64,000 bases of DNA from Siderastrea siderea (taxonomy: Eukaryota > Cnidaria > Anthozoa > Scleractinia > Rhizangiidae): NCBI GenBank assembly GCA_964030785.1, contig OZ034970.1, positions 39,632,377 through 39,696,376 of the forward strand, written 5' to 3'. Below the pieces are notes generated by a model. It was given only the letters and a program-made list of their open reading frames with translations, had not been told where the DNA came from and did no database searches. Position 1 is the stretch's first letter, and every line of letters begins with the position of its first letter. The translations under genes were made by a program, and so were the position numbers. Below, piece by piece: positions 1 to 11,791 of this stretch.

Positions 1-514
1 AGTGTGCCAGGTTGAGAATGGGCACACAGGTGCTGTATATTCCTAGTCATTGTCAAATGTCTATAGATTATCCAGTCATATCTTGTATTTTGGGCTTGGT
101 TTTTAGGAAATCAGAGTAGGCTTGGAAAAAACATTCTGAATTATGCAGAATCTTTAGATGTACAAAGTAGCACAAGGACACAAATTGTTCTCTTCACTTC
201 AATTTACAAGCAATTTCAGAACAGTGGTTGCTCTGCAGCAAGGGTTGAGTCCCCTTGTTTGCTGCTAGAGGCAGTCCAATGTCAAGCAAGTGGCAAATAA
301 TCAACTGGCCATCTGGAGGAAATGGTTCTTGCTTTATCCCCTTCTTTTTTTCTGTAAGCAACTCACCCTGTACATGTACATCCAGTTTTCACTTGGCCAA
401 CACAACACCCAACACCACTTCCCTTTTCACTCAGATCAAAGGTAAACAAAATCACAGGATATGCACTACTACCACTTACAGGTCACATCAAATTTACTTT
501 AGCAGACTTTATGC
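1..514. other. Intergenic stretch, nothing recognised
   Basis: No convincing coding exon, RNA gene or repeat end is visible. A short open frame on the plus strand has biased, low-complexity composition and no domain. The minus-strand SAP gene further right could have later exons here, but I could not identify any. Confidence 0.4.
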
Positions 515-518
515 TTAA

Positions 519-1569
519 CCCATTAACGTCCGTGCCGGCCTGAGCCGGCCTTGATTTTGCGCGTGTTCGCTTTTGGCCCCAGCCTCCCCTAGAAAGGCTT
601 TTTTGGTCCCCTTTTGTCCTAGTTGTCTTTGGGAATGTTCAACCAATCAGAATCCACCTACTGCGCATATATTTGAAGGCTTGAGGGGGTCCTAGAAGGG
701 AAGACTTCTTGTCACTCACCAAGAAGATCACATTTCACTCAAAATGGCTGCCGTGCTCTTCACGCGTGAATTTTCAAGATGGCAATATCTCACTCTCGGA
801 AGGAAGGATTACCTTTTGAAACTTAAAAATCGAAAGAAGAAGCTCTAAGGAACACTCGACAAGTTAAACGATGGAATTTAGAGCTTTTAGAGCGAAGAAA
901 ACATCTTTCGAGGATCAACAGCCATTTTATCAAAGCGAAGGACAATCTTCCATCGCAAGAGATTTTTCCAGCTGCGGACTTTCTGGGAAATGCTCAAGTA
1001 CTTCTACGAGTCTACGGTAGAGTAAATTACACATTTGATTGTAAATTTTTACCGAAATAACTTCTTAATTGAAGGATTCTTTGTATTTCGTAAAATTTTC
1101 GTAAAAGTTTTGAAAAACGTGCACAGTTCGCATCAGTAAATGCTCTTCAAAATAACTTGCACATCGAGCAAAATCACTTACGCGTAGCTTCCCTCGAAGA
1201 AAGAATTGAACGCGTTTGGTTTTCAGAAACAAATAAAGGCGTGTATTAATCTTCGTTCATGAAATTTCGAAAAGTAGTAATCTGACCTAAACACACAAAT
1301 CCTCTGTTGTGGTTTGATTTCACGTGCGAGACAACATGTGGGATCTCTTGCATAAATTTTCAAAATTTTGACTTTAGATTGTATTTTTGGCTAATTCTTA
1401 ATCGACAACTGGTGTATTTTATTCGAAAGTTAGAAATTTTAACTATTCTAGATCAAGTGAGTGTTGTTTTTTCAAGTCTATAAATTGTCATTTCGTACTG
1501 CACATAGGGTTGTTTATTACCAACTGCTAATTTAGCTAAGCGATCAAAAAACACGCGGCCGGTAATGGG
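519..1569. mobile_element. Non-autonomous TTAA-flanked DNA transposon (piggyBac-like or Kolobok-like)
   Basis: The 1051-bp segment is bounded by TTAA at 515-518 and 1570-1573. Its ends begin CCCATTAACG on the left and, read inward on the other strand, CCCATTACCGG on the right: short imperfect inverted repeats starting with CCC. TTAA duplications and CCC ends are typical of piggyBac elements; Kolobok elements also use TTAA. No transposase frame is present, so it is a derivative moved in trans. Its right TTAA is also the left TTAA of the next element. Confidence 0.55.
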
Positions 1570-1588
1570 TTAAGAGGCTCTGACTGTA

Positions 1589-2240
1589 AACCTGCGACGG
1601 CGTTGCGTTACTTTGAAAATTAGGTCAAATTCGTGGGCCAAAAAATCAATGTGGTACATGGATTTACCTATCAAAACTATTATTCGGGACAAAAGTATCG
1701 CTCCATCTTAACTTTTATAGTAAAACTAGCTTGGGTAAATAAAACGAAAACTTTTGAGAGCGTCTTGAAAAGATGGCACTTGAGCTTGTTGATTGACATT
1801 TTGACCTTTTACGCTGCGAGTGCTATCACAAACGTAAGTCAAGAAATGTTAGAATGTGGGTCTAATCTCCCGAAAAATAGTATTTTGGGCATCTTGAATA
1901 TCTGAGGGTTATTTATAAGTCATCACGAAGTTCCAAACGAGTATTTTTAGTAGAGGTTTATTTGAATTACAAAATGTACATTTGACAGTTGGCGAGTTTG
2001 CTCACGGCACATGACACAATATCAGTTTATAAATCAGCACATCGACAAAAACATTGAGAAACCTAGTGGAATAGATTGTAAAAAAATACTTAGAAGTATT
2101 TCTTACCTTAATCCAGCCTAGAGAGATGGTGGTATTACTGCTCAAGCTTAAATGAAACGTGAACGAAACGTTCGCTGCTTCGAAACATTTGCCAGGTTAC
2201 ATATTCACTGGCAGACACAGGCATCCCAAGCTCGCGTAAG
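1589..2240. repeat. Left arm of ~650-bp inverted repeat
   Basis: This arm matches the reverse complement of roughly 7440-8117 with scattered substitutions and small indels. The match starts at AACCTGCGAC here and stops at the mirrored position near 8117. Short open frames inside are not conserved between the arms, so they are not treated as genes. Confidence 0.75.
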
Positions 2241-2249
2241 AGTGTCATT

Positions 2250-3805
2250 GTTGTGCCTCGCATTTTACAGGCTACATATCAAACACTTAGAGAAGCTACG
2301 ATGTGCTGTTCACTTAATACGATTGCAAACTCACGACTCGCTTTCTTATTGTTGCAAGCAGTAATCACTTCTGCATTGGGGTAGCTATAGGCTTCTGCGT
2401 ACGTTTATAAGCCTCACTGAATGGCTATGTACCTAAATACCGTTATTATTAGTATACACTTCTGTTTTTTTTATAAGAACGTCAATTTTTTTAGCTGAGG
2501 CTGAACCGAAACTGAATGTTCTAATTTTTTTTGGCGATATGAGCCTGAAACGTTCTTAACAATGTTCTTAAGATTAATTGTATTGTATTTCAGTAAATCA
2601 TAGTTCTGAATGAAAGAAAGAACAAATAGGTCACGTTCTACCAATTCCCTAAAAATTGTGCATGTTTCAGGTGTTTGCTTTATTAAAATTCTAGCATTTG
2701 AGGATCAAATAGGCTGTAAATTACTCTGACCAAGATATTACACTGTAGTTTATTCTCACATATCTTAGTGTACAAATATGAAGACAACGTAAAGGCGTTC
2801 TTAACAAAATCTTAGCCTGGGTATGTTCTTAGCATGTTCTTAAAATTTTGGCCAATCCCAGCCTCGATGTTCTTACAAAAAAGGTTCTTATATAAAAAAA
2901 GAGTGTATATAATTTAGATAAAAATAAAATTAATGAAAAAATACTGAAAAAGATGTAGCGAATAATACGTTGTGGGAAAAAGAAAGAAATCTGGCAAAGT
3001 CTTTGACCGGCGGGCGGTCGACACGCGCTTCACTTAGCAGGCGACTTTCGCGCTTGATTTTTCACGACTATCCCTGAGCAGAAAGAGAGACTGTTCGTAG
3101 TCTAACTAGGTTCAATTTATATGTGGAAAGCGTCCTGCGTACTGACTAGTGTCAGCAATATCGAAATTGATCTGACCCATGTGGTAATAAAGAAAAAATA
3201 TGGTAGACCAAGAAATTTAAAAAAAAAACTTGGAAAAATAAGAAAAATATAATTTCATGATGCATCTCCTAGTCCAGCAAGCACAAGAGCCTTTGTTTTT
3301 GCTTCCATTAGTTTTGCAACTCAGCACGTGCCTCAACCCGTTTTTTTGGTATTATATGGCCCTTCTGCGCGAGAAGAGGAACTGAATCAGTTTCACAGCT
3401 CGAGTGCCACCACTGCTAGGTGACACCACTGGAACTGGCTTCTGAATCCAAGCGGCCCTGTGCACCGAGCTGATAGAGAAATCAACTTGTTTCTTCAAGT
3501 TGAAGGCACATCACCCCTACACCTTTTTCATCAATACCCGCATCAGTTGAAAGCCAGGCAAAAAGAATGCGGTTTGTTCGCACACGAGCCGCTTCATCAT
3601 ATGATGCTATCAAAAAAGTAAAAATCTTAACCCTATGGCATTTTCTGTTTTTGTGCACTGGATGTTCTTGGGTTTCCTCCAAGAGGCTGCTGATTTCGGT
3701 ACGGCTGTTTCTTATGCAGCTTCGACTGGCATTTCCAATTGTCTCTCATCGAGCCTTCCATGGCACTGCCGATTTGCACACATATATTTCATTTTCAGCA
3801 GTAGT
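2250..3805. other. Interior of composite element, no gene seen
   Basis: AT-rich sequence with repeated words such as 'gttcttaagat' near 2560-2880. Small overlapping frames at 3480-3890 lie on both strands and look like chance frames. Confidence 0.35.
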
Positions 3806-3811
3806 CATATA

Positions 3812-4545
3812 ATGCATAAGTCAATTCCAGCAATGCCCATCGCCCCCCCTCCCCCTCGCCCTCCTCCTTGGGCCAATATCTGGCATTAGAAAAAAAAAGG
3901 CAAATTCCTGGGGGTGGGGAAGACAAATAAGTCCGTCAAATGCCCCTAGGTGGGACCAAAAAAGAAGGCAAATGCCCCACCCCTGGAATCATCCAGAAAG
4001 CAACACTGCTCAAGATTTAATAAATCATAACACCCATCATTATTTTCAATGCTGTTTGGTTGTTTACTGTGCGTCTATCCTCCCGTTATTCATTTGGTTT
4101 AATGCCACTTATCAATAAAAAGCCAAATTGTGTACATGACAGTTGCTTTTGGTTCCGGCTATTTCGTTCAATTACCAGTATTCGTTCATTATTTGATTTT
4201 GACGTGCACAATTCATAAGTGTTTATTTAATAAGCTAAAAAATGCTGTTAAAAATATATTAAGTTATTGAAGAACTGAAAATGCATGATCTTTATTTAAC
4301 AAATGACCAGAAACGAAAAAGATTTTTACGAAAGTGATCATCTTGAATAACTTTTAAGAGCCATTTATTACGTGCGTGACCAAAACCTGACATGGGTGTC
4401 AAATGCCCCAGAGCCGCCCAGTGGGTAGGCAAATGCCCGACCCCGGGCAGTGAAAATTTTTAGATGCCCCACCCCCGAGATTAAAAGTCAGCAAATGCCC
4501 GACTAATGGGTGATGGGTACCGCTGGAATTGACTGATGCATAAAA
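3812..4545. mobile_element. MITE with C/G-rich subterminal repeats
   Basis: Ends are inverted copies of TGCATAAGTCAATTCCAGC (left near 3812) and its near reverse complement (right near 4525-4545). Just inside both ends are C-rich blocks with repeated 'caaatgcccc' and 'gggggtgggg' words. The architecture resembles the element at 44044-44944. No coding capacity is seen. Confidence 0.5.
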
Positions 4546-5420
4546 ATATAGTTTCAATATTTTCTGTTTTAGAGTAAATTGTCGGCGAGAATCTATACAC
4601 CGTAAAATATAAAAATTAATCTTTACCCCGAGCATATGCCCTGATAAAAGGAAGTGCTAAACCGTATTTCACGCAAATAACTCTCCAATTATATCCCCGG
4701 ACATAAGTGCACCAATCTACCTGACAATCTACAATATTTTCGTTTCCTTTCCTTTATTATGAGAAAATGAATTATTTACATTGAATTATTTCAAATCACT
4801 TTGCAACTCTTTGGAAAGTAAACACCAGTGTAGTGGAATAGCTCCCTGGAATGGGACAGGGCAGGTCATGGGCTCCTGGACAGGGTATACTGTAAACCAA
4901 TAAGGGTAATTGTATTGCCCAATATTTTGGTGAGACAAAACTCACCTTTCTGCGTGGTCTTGGGTATCTTTTTGCACAGCTTCTTACAACCACATATTGC
5001 ACTGTTGGCACTAGAACCACATGTTTCTCCAACAAGTTTGGCAAAGCGACATGAAGCCAAATAACAGGTTGCACTCAGACTGAGCCTCTTGAATTTATGT
5101 CAAACCACCAATATAACGCACAGCAAATACGGGATTGTGGAATTTATAATTGAAGGGCTGAGAGCATAACCGTCTTATGTCGAATTTTAGGCCGTTTTTT
5201 CATTTTGCTCAAAACTGCCTGAATTTTTGCATGTGACCTTCCCTTCATTCACAGAACATTGCCCAGATAATTTTTTCACTGATTTTCGCTTCGTTTTCGA
5301 GAAAAACGAGGCCAAAAAGTCAAGTCGGCGTCGTTTGTAAAAGAACAGAAACAAAAGAAACCAGAGTTCTTTGTTTCTGTAAACAATGAAATGAACGCAA
5401 CGAAGCGGTAAGAAAGCTGC
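4546..5420. other. AT-rich spacer, nothing recognised
   Basis: A possible minus-strand frame around 4796-5074 contains several Cys residues, but it has no recognisable domain and no splice signals I would trust. Confidence 0.3.
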
Positions 5421-5850
5421 TTTTCGAGTGATTATCTAATTAAATCACTGATCTTTGCGTATAAACGTTTGTTGAGCAGCTCAGTTTCCTCGCAAATAAG
5501 CGCTTTCCTGTCCTATATGACAGGAAATAAAGTGGTGTCACATGCATATGCCGCGCGATACAAACTTCATATCGCGGCGGAGCGGCGTAAAAAAAAACGA
5601 AGAGAATACCGAGAATCAACAATGATTTAAACATACGTTTCAATCGCCATCGTAACTAAGTTGATTCCTACCATATCTGCCGCTGTCGATCTTGTTTTTA
5701 AAAAAAACCACTGTACAAAATCCACTGAAAATCTTTAGAAGGTGGACGAGTTCCCCAACTTTAGAAGTTTCGCGAATTCTGCAACACGAAGCGTAGCATG
5801 CGGTGTATTTCAAATATATACACTAAAAATCATCTCAACTTTGTCGAATG

Positions 5851-5940
5851 TCGAGCTAGCTCAATCAGGTAATCAGTTAGTCAGCTGGTATACCATCTTG
5901 ACGGCCGCTAGTTCGAATCTGCGAAGTGTTTTTTTTTTAT
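5851..5940 (+). repeat. tRNA-derived SINE head
   Basis: An A-box-like TAGCTCAATCAGG is followed about 45 bp later by a B-box-like GTTCGAATC and then a T run. This is the internal Pol III promoter layout of a tRNA-derived SINE. The arms do not pair like a functional tRNA. A partial related A-box lies near 6103. Confidence 0.5.
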
Positions 5941-6249
5941 GTTTTTATCAAATTCTCTTCTTTTGTTCATTTATTATTATTGTTTTTAAACTTGTTTGAA
6001 GGACAAACTACTGTTCAGAATCCACTGGAAAACATAAGAAGTTGCGCGAGTTCTACGACACGAGACATAGCATGCAGTACATCTTAAAAAATTACCATAT
6101 TCGCGCAAGCTCAGTCGGTGGATGACACAAATACACGAGGTGACGTGTTCTGAAAAAAGTGTCTGGTTTGACTTCTGTGGACCGTTTTAATATTTTAATA
6201 TAATTTTTGGTCCTCTTCTTTTGAATATTTAAATACAACACCGCTAAAA

Positions 6250-6450
6250 TTAACCGGTAATTTGCGACCAGATTGTTGTCCCTTCGTTCTTCTCATCGTT
6301 CGCCCCTCAAAATACCCAATGTTTAGACATCCACTTCTGGCCATCGGACTTTTCCTACTTTGGAACTCTCTGCCGGTATTTATTGAACTATCCTAATCAT
6401 AAACCAATTTTCAAAAGAAACCTTATCTGTTAAATGATTATTATTAGCTT
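6250..6450 (+). mobile_element. Possible LINE ORF2 3' relic
   Basis: One plus-strand frame reads LLWNSLPV followed by stops and an AT-rich tail. This resembles the C-terminal motif that ends many metazoan LINE reverse-transcriptase ORFs. Very short, so low confidence. Confidence 0.25.
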
Positions 6451-6852
6451 TATGTATTGTGTTTATTTGTTATTTAAAGGAGGATCCTGCGCCAACCGCA
6501 GGATATTTTACGTGAAAGAAACGAGGTGTCACCTTTGAATGACGAATCGTTCCTCTCTGACCAGCTAAACTAAAGAGAGCTGGCACACTTACTTGTTGAC
6601 TTAAGAACAAATATAAAACAAATGAGGATGCCTTCCATGTGGGATACTCTGTACGACAGGTCATTGCGCATGCGTACACGCAATGGAATAAACTGAACGA
6701 AGCGACAAGAAAGCTGCTTTTGGAGTAAGGTAAGGAGTGATTATCTAATTAAATCACTGCTCTTTGCGTAAAGTTTGGTCATTGAGTAGCTCGGTTTTCC
6801 TCCCAAATAAGCGCTCTCCTGTCCTAAAAGACGGAAAGTACAGCGGTGTCGC

Positions 6853-6926
6853 TAGCCTGCGCGCAGACGTGGCCAATTTCCTTTGCTTCGAAGCAAAGGA
6901 AATAGAAGACGTCTGCGCGCAGGCTA
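6853..6926. mobile_element. 74-bp palindromic MITE with 9-bp target duplication
   Basis: The ends are TAGCCTGCGCGCAGACGT and its reverse complement around a small loop. Direct repeats CGGTGTCGC flank it at 6844-6852 and 6927-6935. The related block near 5520-5560 lacks it, which shows the empty site. A 9-bp duplication fits Mutator-like elements; family assignment is inference. Confidence 0.75.
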
Positions 6927-7439
6927 CGGTGTCGCATGCTGCGCAATACAAACTTCACAAGCTTTTCGCGGCGATGCAGCTCAACTAAGTTGAATCCTAT
7001 CATGTTTGCCGCTGTCGATCTTGTTGAAGAACAAAGAACTGTTCAAAATCCAGATTTTGCACGAATTCCACAACAGGTCACAACACGCGTGACTGAAGTG
7101 CATTTCAACTACCGTAATTGCTGGAATTAGCGCCCAGCTTCAAATAAGCGCCCCCACCCTCCCACAAGAAAGTACGAATTAAGGTACTACATGTCGTATG
7201 ATATACGTATACGGTACTTTTAATGAAGTCACAGCGCTTTTCTTCTCAATTCCTCGAGGGAAATATCCATGTGAGTGCATAAGCGCTTCACGTAATGGAA
7301 ACATGCATGTCTAGATGTGATAGGACCAAATGGCTCTTTGATTTACGATGAATAATGAGAAGTGCAAGAAAACAAAGCACCAAAATTAAAACAAACAAAA
7401 AGAGTCGGGAAAATGTAGCAACTAAGACGCAAGCTATCG

Positions 7440-8117
7440 TGCGAGCTTGGGATGCCTGTGCCTGTTGGTTAATATGTAACCAGGCAAATGTTTTGAAGCA
7501 GCCGGAGCGTTTCGTTCACGTTTCCTTTCGTTCACGTTTCCTTTCGTTCAAGCTGGTGATATCACCATCTCTTATCAAGATAGGCTAGATTAAGGTAAGA
7601 TATACTTCCGAGTATTTATTTAACAATCTATTCCACTAGGTTTCTCGATGTTTTTGTCGATGTGCTGATTTATAAACAGATATTGTATCGCGTGCCGTGA
7701 GCAAACTTGCCAACTGTCAAATGTACATTTTGTAATTCAAATAAACCTCTGCTAAAAATACTCGTTTGGAGCTTAGTAATGACTTATAAATAGCCCTCAG
7801 ATATTCAAGATGCCCAAAAGACTATTTTTTGGGAGCCGTAGACCCACATTCGAACATTTCTAGACTGATGTTTGTGATACAGGCACTCGCAGCGTAAAAG
7901 GTCAAAATGTCAATCAACAAGCTCAAGTGCCATCTTTTCAAGACGCTCTCAAAATTTTTCGTTTTATTTACCCAAGCTAGTTTTACGATAAAAGCTAAAA
8001 CAGAGTGATACTTTTGTCCTCAATAATAGTTTTGATAGGTAAATCCATGTACCACGTTGACTTTTTGGCCCACGAATTTGACCTAAATTTCAAAGTAACG
8101 CAACGCTGTCGCAGGTT
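7440..8117. repeat. Right arm of ~650-bp inverted repeat
   Basis: Reverse complement of 1589-2240. The match ends abruptly at 'caggtt' (8117), just before the 17-bp end motif expected by symmetry. That motif is instead found at 10617-10633, which suggests an insertion or rearrangement separated it from this arm. Confidence 0.75.
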
Positions 8118-8466
8118 ATAATTTTTAAAATTTTATAAAAAATTTGGGTTCAAGTTACCTTCTGTTCTGACAGTGCTGAATAACTGTTGAAAGATTGTAT
8201 TGTAACACTGTGGGTTAGATTTTCCTGCTACGGATATTATGTTGGCTTGCTAGGTTTCGACAAAAGTGGGATTTCAGGGTCGATTTCGGGTGCTTTTGGT
8301 GGGCAAACACAAAACACCCTCTCGACAAAAGAATAAAAATCCAAACAACTTCTAAGCTGCAGTTTTGAAACAAGTTAGCAAAACCCTTTATTGTGACAAA
8401 GTTTGAGAAACTCGAATTTTTCTATCTTGCATATGTATAGGCGATCGTTACAGCAAGCCGCTCTTA
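8118..8466. other. Spacer between the two inverted-repeat systems
   Basis: AT-rich, no coding signal or repeat partner recognised. Confidence 0.3.
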
Positions 8467-8860
8467 ATTATGCAAAAATCAGGTTTAAAATTAAACAAAT
8501 TGAATGCGCTTGTTTGTAAACAACTTGCAACACCAGAAAACAATTTTAATTTTAAATGATAGCAATACTCTTCTACTTTCTATCAATGGGAATTGCATGG
8601 AGTTTTGCTTTATTTTTGTGGTTTTGTGGTTCTTTGAAACAAAGGCATTTTGCGCACTTCCGAAAAAGGCAAAAATTAGTAAACTTCAGAGGCCTAAGAT
8701 AGGTCTTGGTATGTCTAATATCGAATTGAAATAAACACTGTGATAAAGTTTGGCCCTACTTCTATTATGATGTGAAATAAAAAATCTGGGCAATTCAGGC
8801 TCGCACTGACAAAAACAAAAATTCGCGAACCAGTGTTGCCAAAATTTGCATAATTTGGAT
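8467..8860. repeat. Left arm of second inverted repeat
   Basis: Matches the reverse complement of about 10071-10463, with shared words such as 'gaattgcccaga' and 'tttggcaacactggttcgcg'. The 1.2-kb loop between the arms (8861-10070) has no gene. Small frames inside the arms are mirrored shadows. Confidence 0.7.
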
Positions 8861-10070
8861 AATAGGAAAAAGAACTGTAATGGAAGGACAACTTGAAATA
8901 TGACAAATCGTTTACCGTAACTATTTTCAGATGGTCTTTCTACTAGATTATGCATTCGCTGGTATCTTCATTTATCTTTCTGAAGAATTACGAACAAATT
9001 TGGAAAATTGTTGGTGAAACTTTAAAAAGAGTGCAGTGGGTTATCATATTTTGTCAGATGTCTTTACTCTGCAGCACCAGTGGCCTTTCTTTGTTATTTG
9101 CAGTTTCTTTGGGAAAATACTAATGTTCTCGAAAATCCAAACGGTTTCTTTTATTAATCATTAAAGTTGACGTATGCGTATAAATTGAGAGCTAAAATGG
9201 CTGTTTAAGGTAAGGAACATAAAGTACCACTCAAAATAATCAAGTCACGCAACCGATCACTCCACGTTCATGCAGACGTGAAAATATTCTTCAATGAAAA
9301 TCTTTTCCTTCAAAACTGTGAAAGAGTTCTCAGCGATCTTGCAAAGTAAAACCAAAAAAACTGTGTATTGATATCTCTTAGATGTACAGCCGCATTAAGA
9401 ACTCATAAATACCGATCCCGTCCGTGGTTTGCGTTTAATTTTCAACATATTTATACAAGTGCAATAATATTGATAGAAACAGCACATGTTTTGACAAATA
9501 CGTATAAATCATAATAATAATGTTGCACTTTTGCTTCCTGGCCAAAATAGTGTCATTTCAAAAAGTCGCCCAAAATCTTAGTAGCCATTTGAAAAGAGCG
9601 ATCGAGTCACATACACAACAACATACTACGTCGCAGTTTTCTTCTCTCGAAGAGAAAGGTGTCATATGTATACGAAACTAATTTTAGACTTGCCTGTCGG
9701 AATTTTCTTCCCATTAGAATATCAACTGCACATGACAGTATGCCCCAAACACAGGGATGCGTACGGTATTCGCTGGAGAACTAGCCATGCATAAAACAGC
9801 GGCCAATGTAGGTGACCGCATTCAAAAACTGCCATAAGTAGGTTGACAAATTGACAAAAATATTCACGTGACACGGGTCATGCAATAACTTGTGTAGAAC
9901 TTTTAAAACTTCTTCTCCTTCTCTTTAGTTTTACATAGAAATAGTACAAGCCCAAAACAATGCAAGAATAGATTGAAGAAATGTTTTAGTCCATTCTTTG
10001 TATATCGTCAGTGAATAAAATCCTCTAAATTAAGCTCACCCAAACTACTACTTTTCATTTCATTCATTTC

Positions 10071-10463
10071 ATTATGCACATTTTGGCAACACTGGTTCGC
10101 GAATTTTTGTTTTTGTCAGCGCGAGCCTGAATTGCCCAGATTTTTTCTTTCATATCATAATAGAAGTAGGGCCAAACTTTATCAGTTTCACAGTGTCTAT
10201 TTCAATTTGATATTAGACATACCTAAGACCCATTTTAAGCCTCTGTAGTTTACCAATTTTTGCCTTTTTCCGAAGTGCGCAAAATGCCTTTGTTTCAAAG
10301 AACCACCAAACCATATAAATAAAGCAAAACTCCCTGCAATTCCCATTGATAGAAAGTATAAGGGTATTACTATCATTTAAAATTAAAATTGTTTTCTGGC
10401 GTTGCAAATGGTTTTAAAGCAAGCGGTTTCAATTTGTTTAATTTTAAGCCTGATTATTGCGTA
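10071..10463. repeat. Right arm of second inverted repeat
   Basis: Inverted partner of 8467-8860, diverged by substitutions and short indels. Between it and the TTAA at 10634 are about 170 bp without a partner. Confidence 0.7.
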
Positions 10464-10855
10464 ATAAATTAAGCAAAACCGTTTTTCCGAATTTCCCGAA
10501 AACAATAGAATTCCAGAAGGTTTAAGTAATATTTTCGAAGATAGCTCCCCAAAGATGTTCTTCTGGCAAGTTATCAGGATTTTCGATTTTCTGAGCTTGT
10601 CCGCCGATTCTCGATATTTACAGTCAGAGCCTCTTAACAAGTTTGCATCACCTTTCTTTGCAGAGCATATTGGCCAATTAAAAAGTCCTTAGGACTTCTC
10701 ACTGACTGTAAGAAAAATTGCTGGCTGCCAGAAGTCCCAGCTTATTTTAAAAAGGGCTGTATTAATTTTTATACATTCTGTTTAAAACGTACTGTGCTGA
10801 ATTTGGCTTTTGCTATTTAAGGCTAGTCAAAAAACAAACAAACAAACAAACAAAC

Positions 10856-11695
10856 CTTCTTGAGGCTCACTATCCTCAGGTTCACCTGGCTGCTGTGTTT
10901 GTTGGATCTAAAGACAATAAATACAAATTTGATAACTGGCCGATACATGTTGACAAATGTGTCCTGATAATTTAAAAATATTTTAATTTTAATTCCTAGA
11001 AGTTGGTGTGTCAGAAATCTCATGTAGACATTCATGGATACTGCAATGAGCAGCTCATCTGTATTCATCATCATTCACACCAGTTTAGTTTCGAAAAAAA
11101 GGCTACATGGCATGGTTAGGGAACCGGGGGCCGTTTCTCGAAAGTCCAAATAACTTTTCGGGCCTGGAAAGCTATTTTATGTGTGCAATGCTTACATTAA
11201 AGACTCAAGCCTTGTTAGTTTTGAAAGCTGAGCAATAAAATTCTAAGTTGATAGTATTCATTGGAACATTGACTTATAAATGTATTCTTGTGTAAGTGAC
11301 TTACCGACAAAAAGTAACTATGAAGTCTCGCTACCAGATCCGCCTTAAGGCCTACAAAATAACAAAACACGAGGAATTACCCTTAGATATCGCTTTAGCT
11401 TGGTAATTCTGCACGTGGCCAATGAACGACTGAACGAAAACCTTGCAGTACTGTATCAGCTAATATAACACAAGAAAATGCAAAGCTCGTTTTCAGACAA
11501 GTCTAATGAATCACTCATTACTCTACCTGATGTCTGAAGTCCAAGTGACGACAGCCGTGCCTTTAAGTCGACAACTTTTAGCTTTTTGAGCTCCTCAATC
11601 GAAGGCACTCCATCTTCCTCCATCTTGGATGATGCGGGCCTTCGACGTTGCCGTGAAGGATTATGGGTGGTCGCATTGGAGACTGGATCCGACAT
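10856..11695 (-). CDS. SAP-domain protein, first three exons (partial)
   Basis: Three exons join in phase on the minus strand: 11695-11527 (start codon, phase 1 out), 11351-11305 (phase 0 out) and 10907-10856 (phase 1 out), each with AG acceptors and GT donors. The reading begins MSDPVSN and passes through a basic RRRP stretch. A helix-extended-helix segment then runs across exons 1-2 ([20 protein letters not shown], then [15 protein letters not shown]). That matches the SAP motif, which usually binds AT-rich DNA or joins nuclear RNA complexes. Exon 3 is Gln- and acid-rich ([14 protein letters not shown]). The last donor sits in a GTTTG repeat. Later exons were not found. A longer N-terminus from the ATG at 11716 is possible. 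The exact gene is not recognised. Confidence 0.65.
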
Positions 11696-11791
11696 GTTGT
11701 GGAACGCCTGACGCAAAATGTAGATCTTTGCAAAAACGCTGAGTTGTTTGACGTTGTAAATTGCAATAATATTGTAATAATTTCACAACAG
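11696..11791. promoter_or_regulatory. Bidirectional promoter between SAP gene and ELAC1
   Basis: The two start codons are head to head with about 96 bp between them, so both promoters and 5' UTRs must overlap or be very short. No TATA box is obvious. An acceptor-like 'tttcacaacag' directly precedes the ELAC1 ATG, so ELAC1 could instead have an upstream noncoding exon. Confidence 0.45.

Larger units (their letters stand above)
5425..7110. repeat. Degenerate tandem duplication, ~1.3-kb period
   Basis: The block at 5425-5800, with words such as 'gattatctaattaaatcact' and 'caaataagcgct', recurs at about 6735-7110. A partial third match to its distal part lies near 6010-6090. The second copy is interrupted by the 74-bp MITE. 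No protein product is evident. Confidence 0.6.
1574..10633. mobile_element. Composite of nested inverted-repeat elements bounded by TTAA
   Basis: A 17-bp terminal repeat, GAGGCTCTGACTGTAAA, starts at 1574 and is repeated inverted, ending at 10633. TTAA lies outside both ends (1570-1573, 10634-10637). Inside are two independent large inverted repeats, a tandem duplication, a SINE and a 74-bp MITE. No intact transposase was found. It lies left of the last exon I can place for the SAP gene, possibly in one of its introns. Either one non-autonomous element collected insertions, or two related elements collapsed together. Confidence 0.5.
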
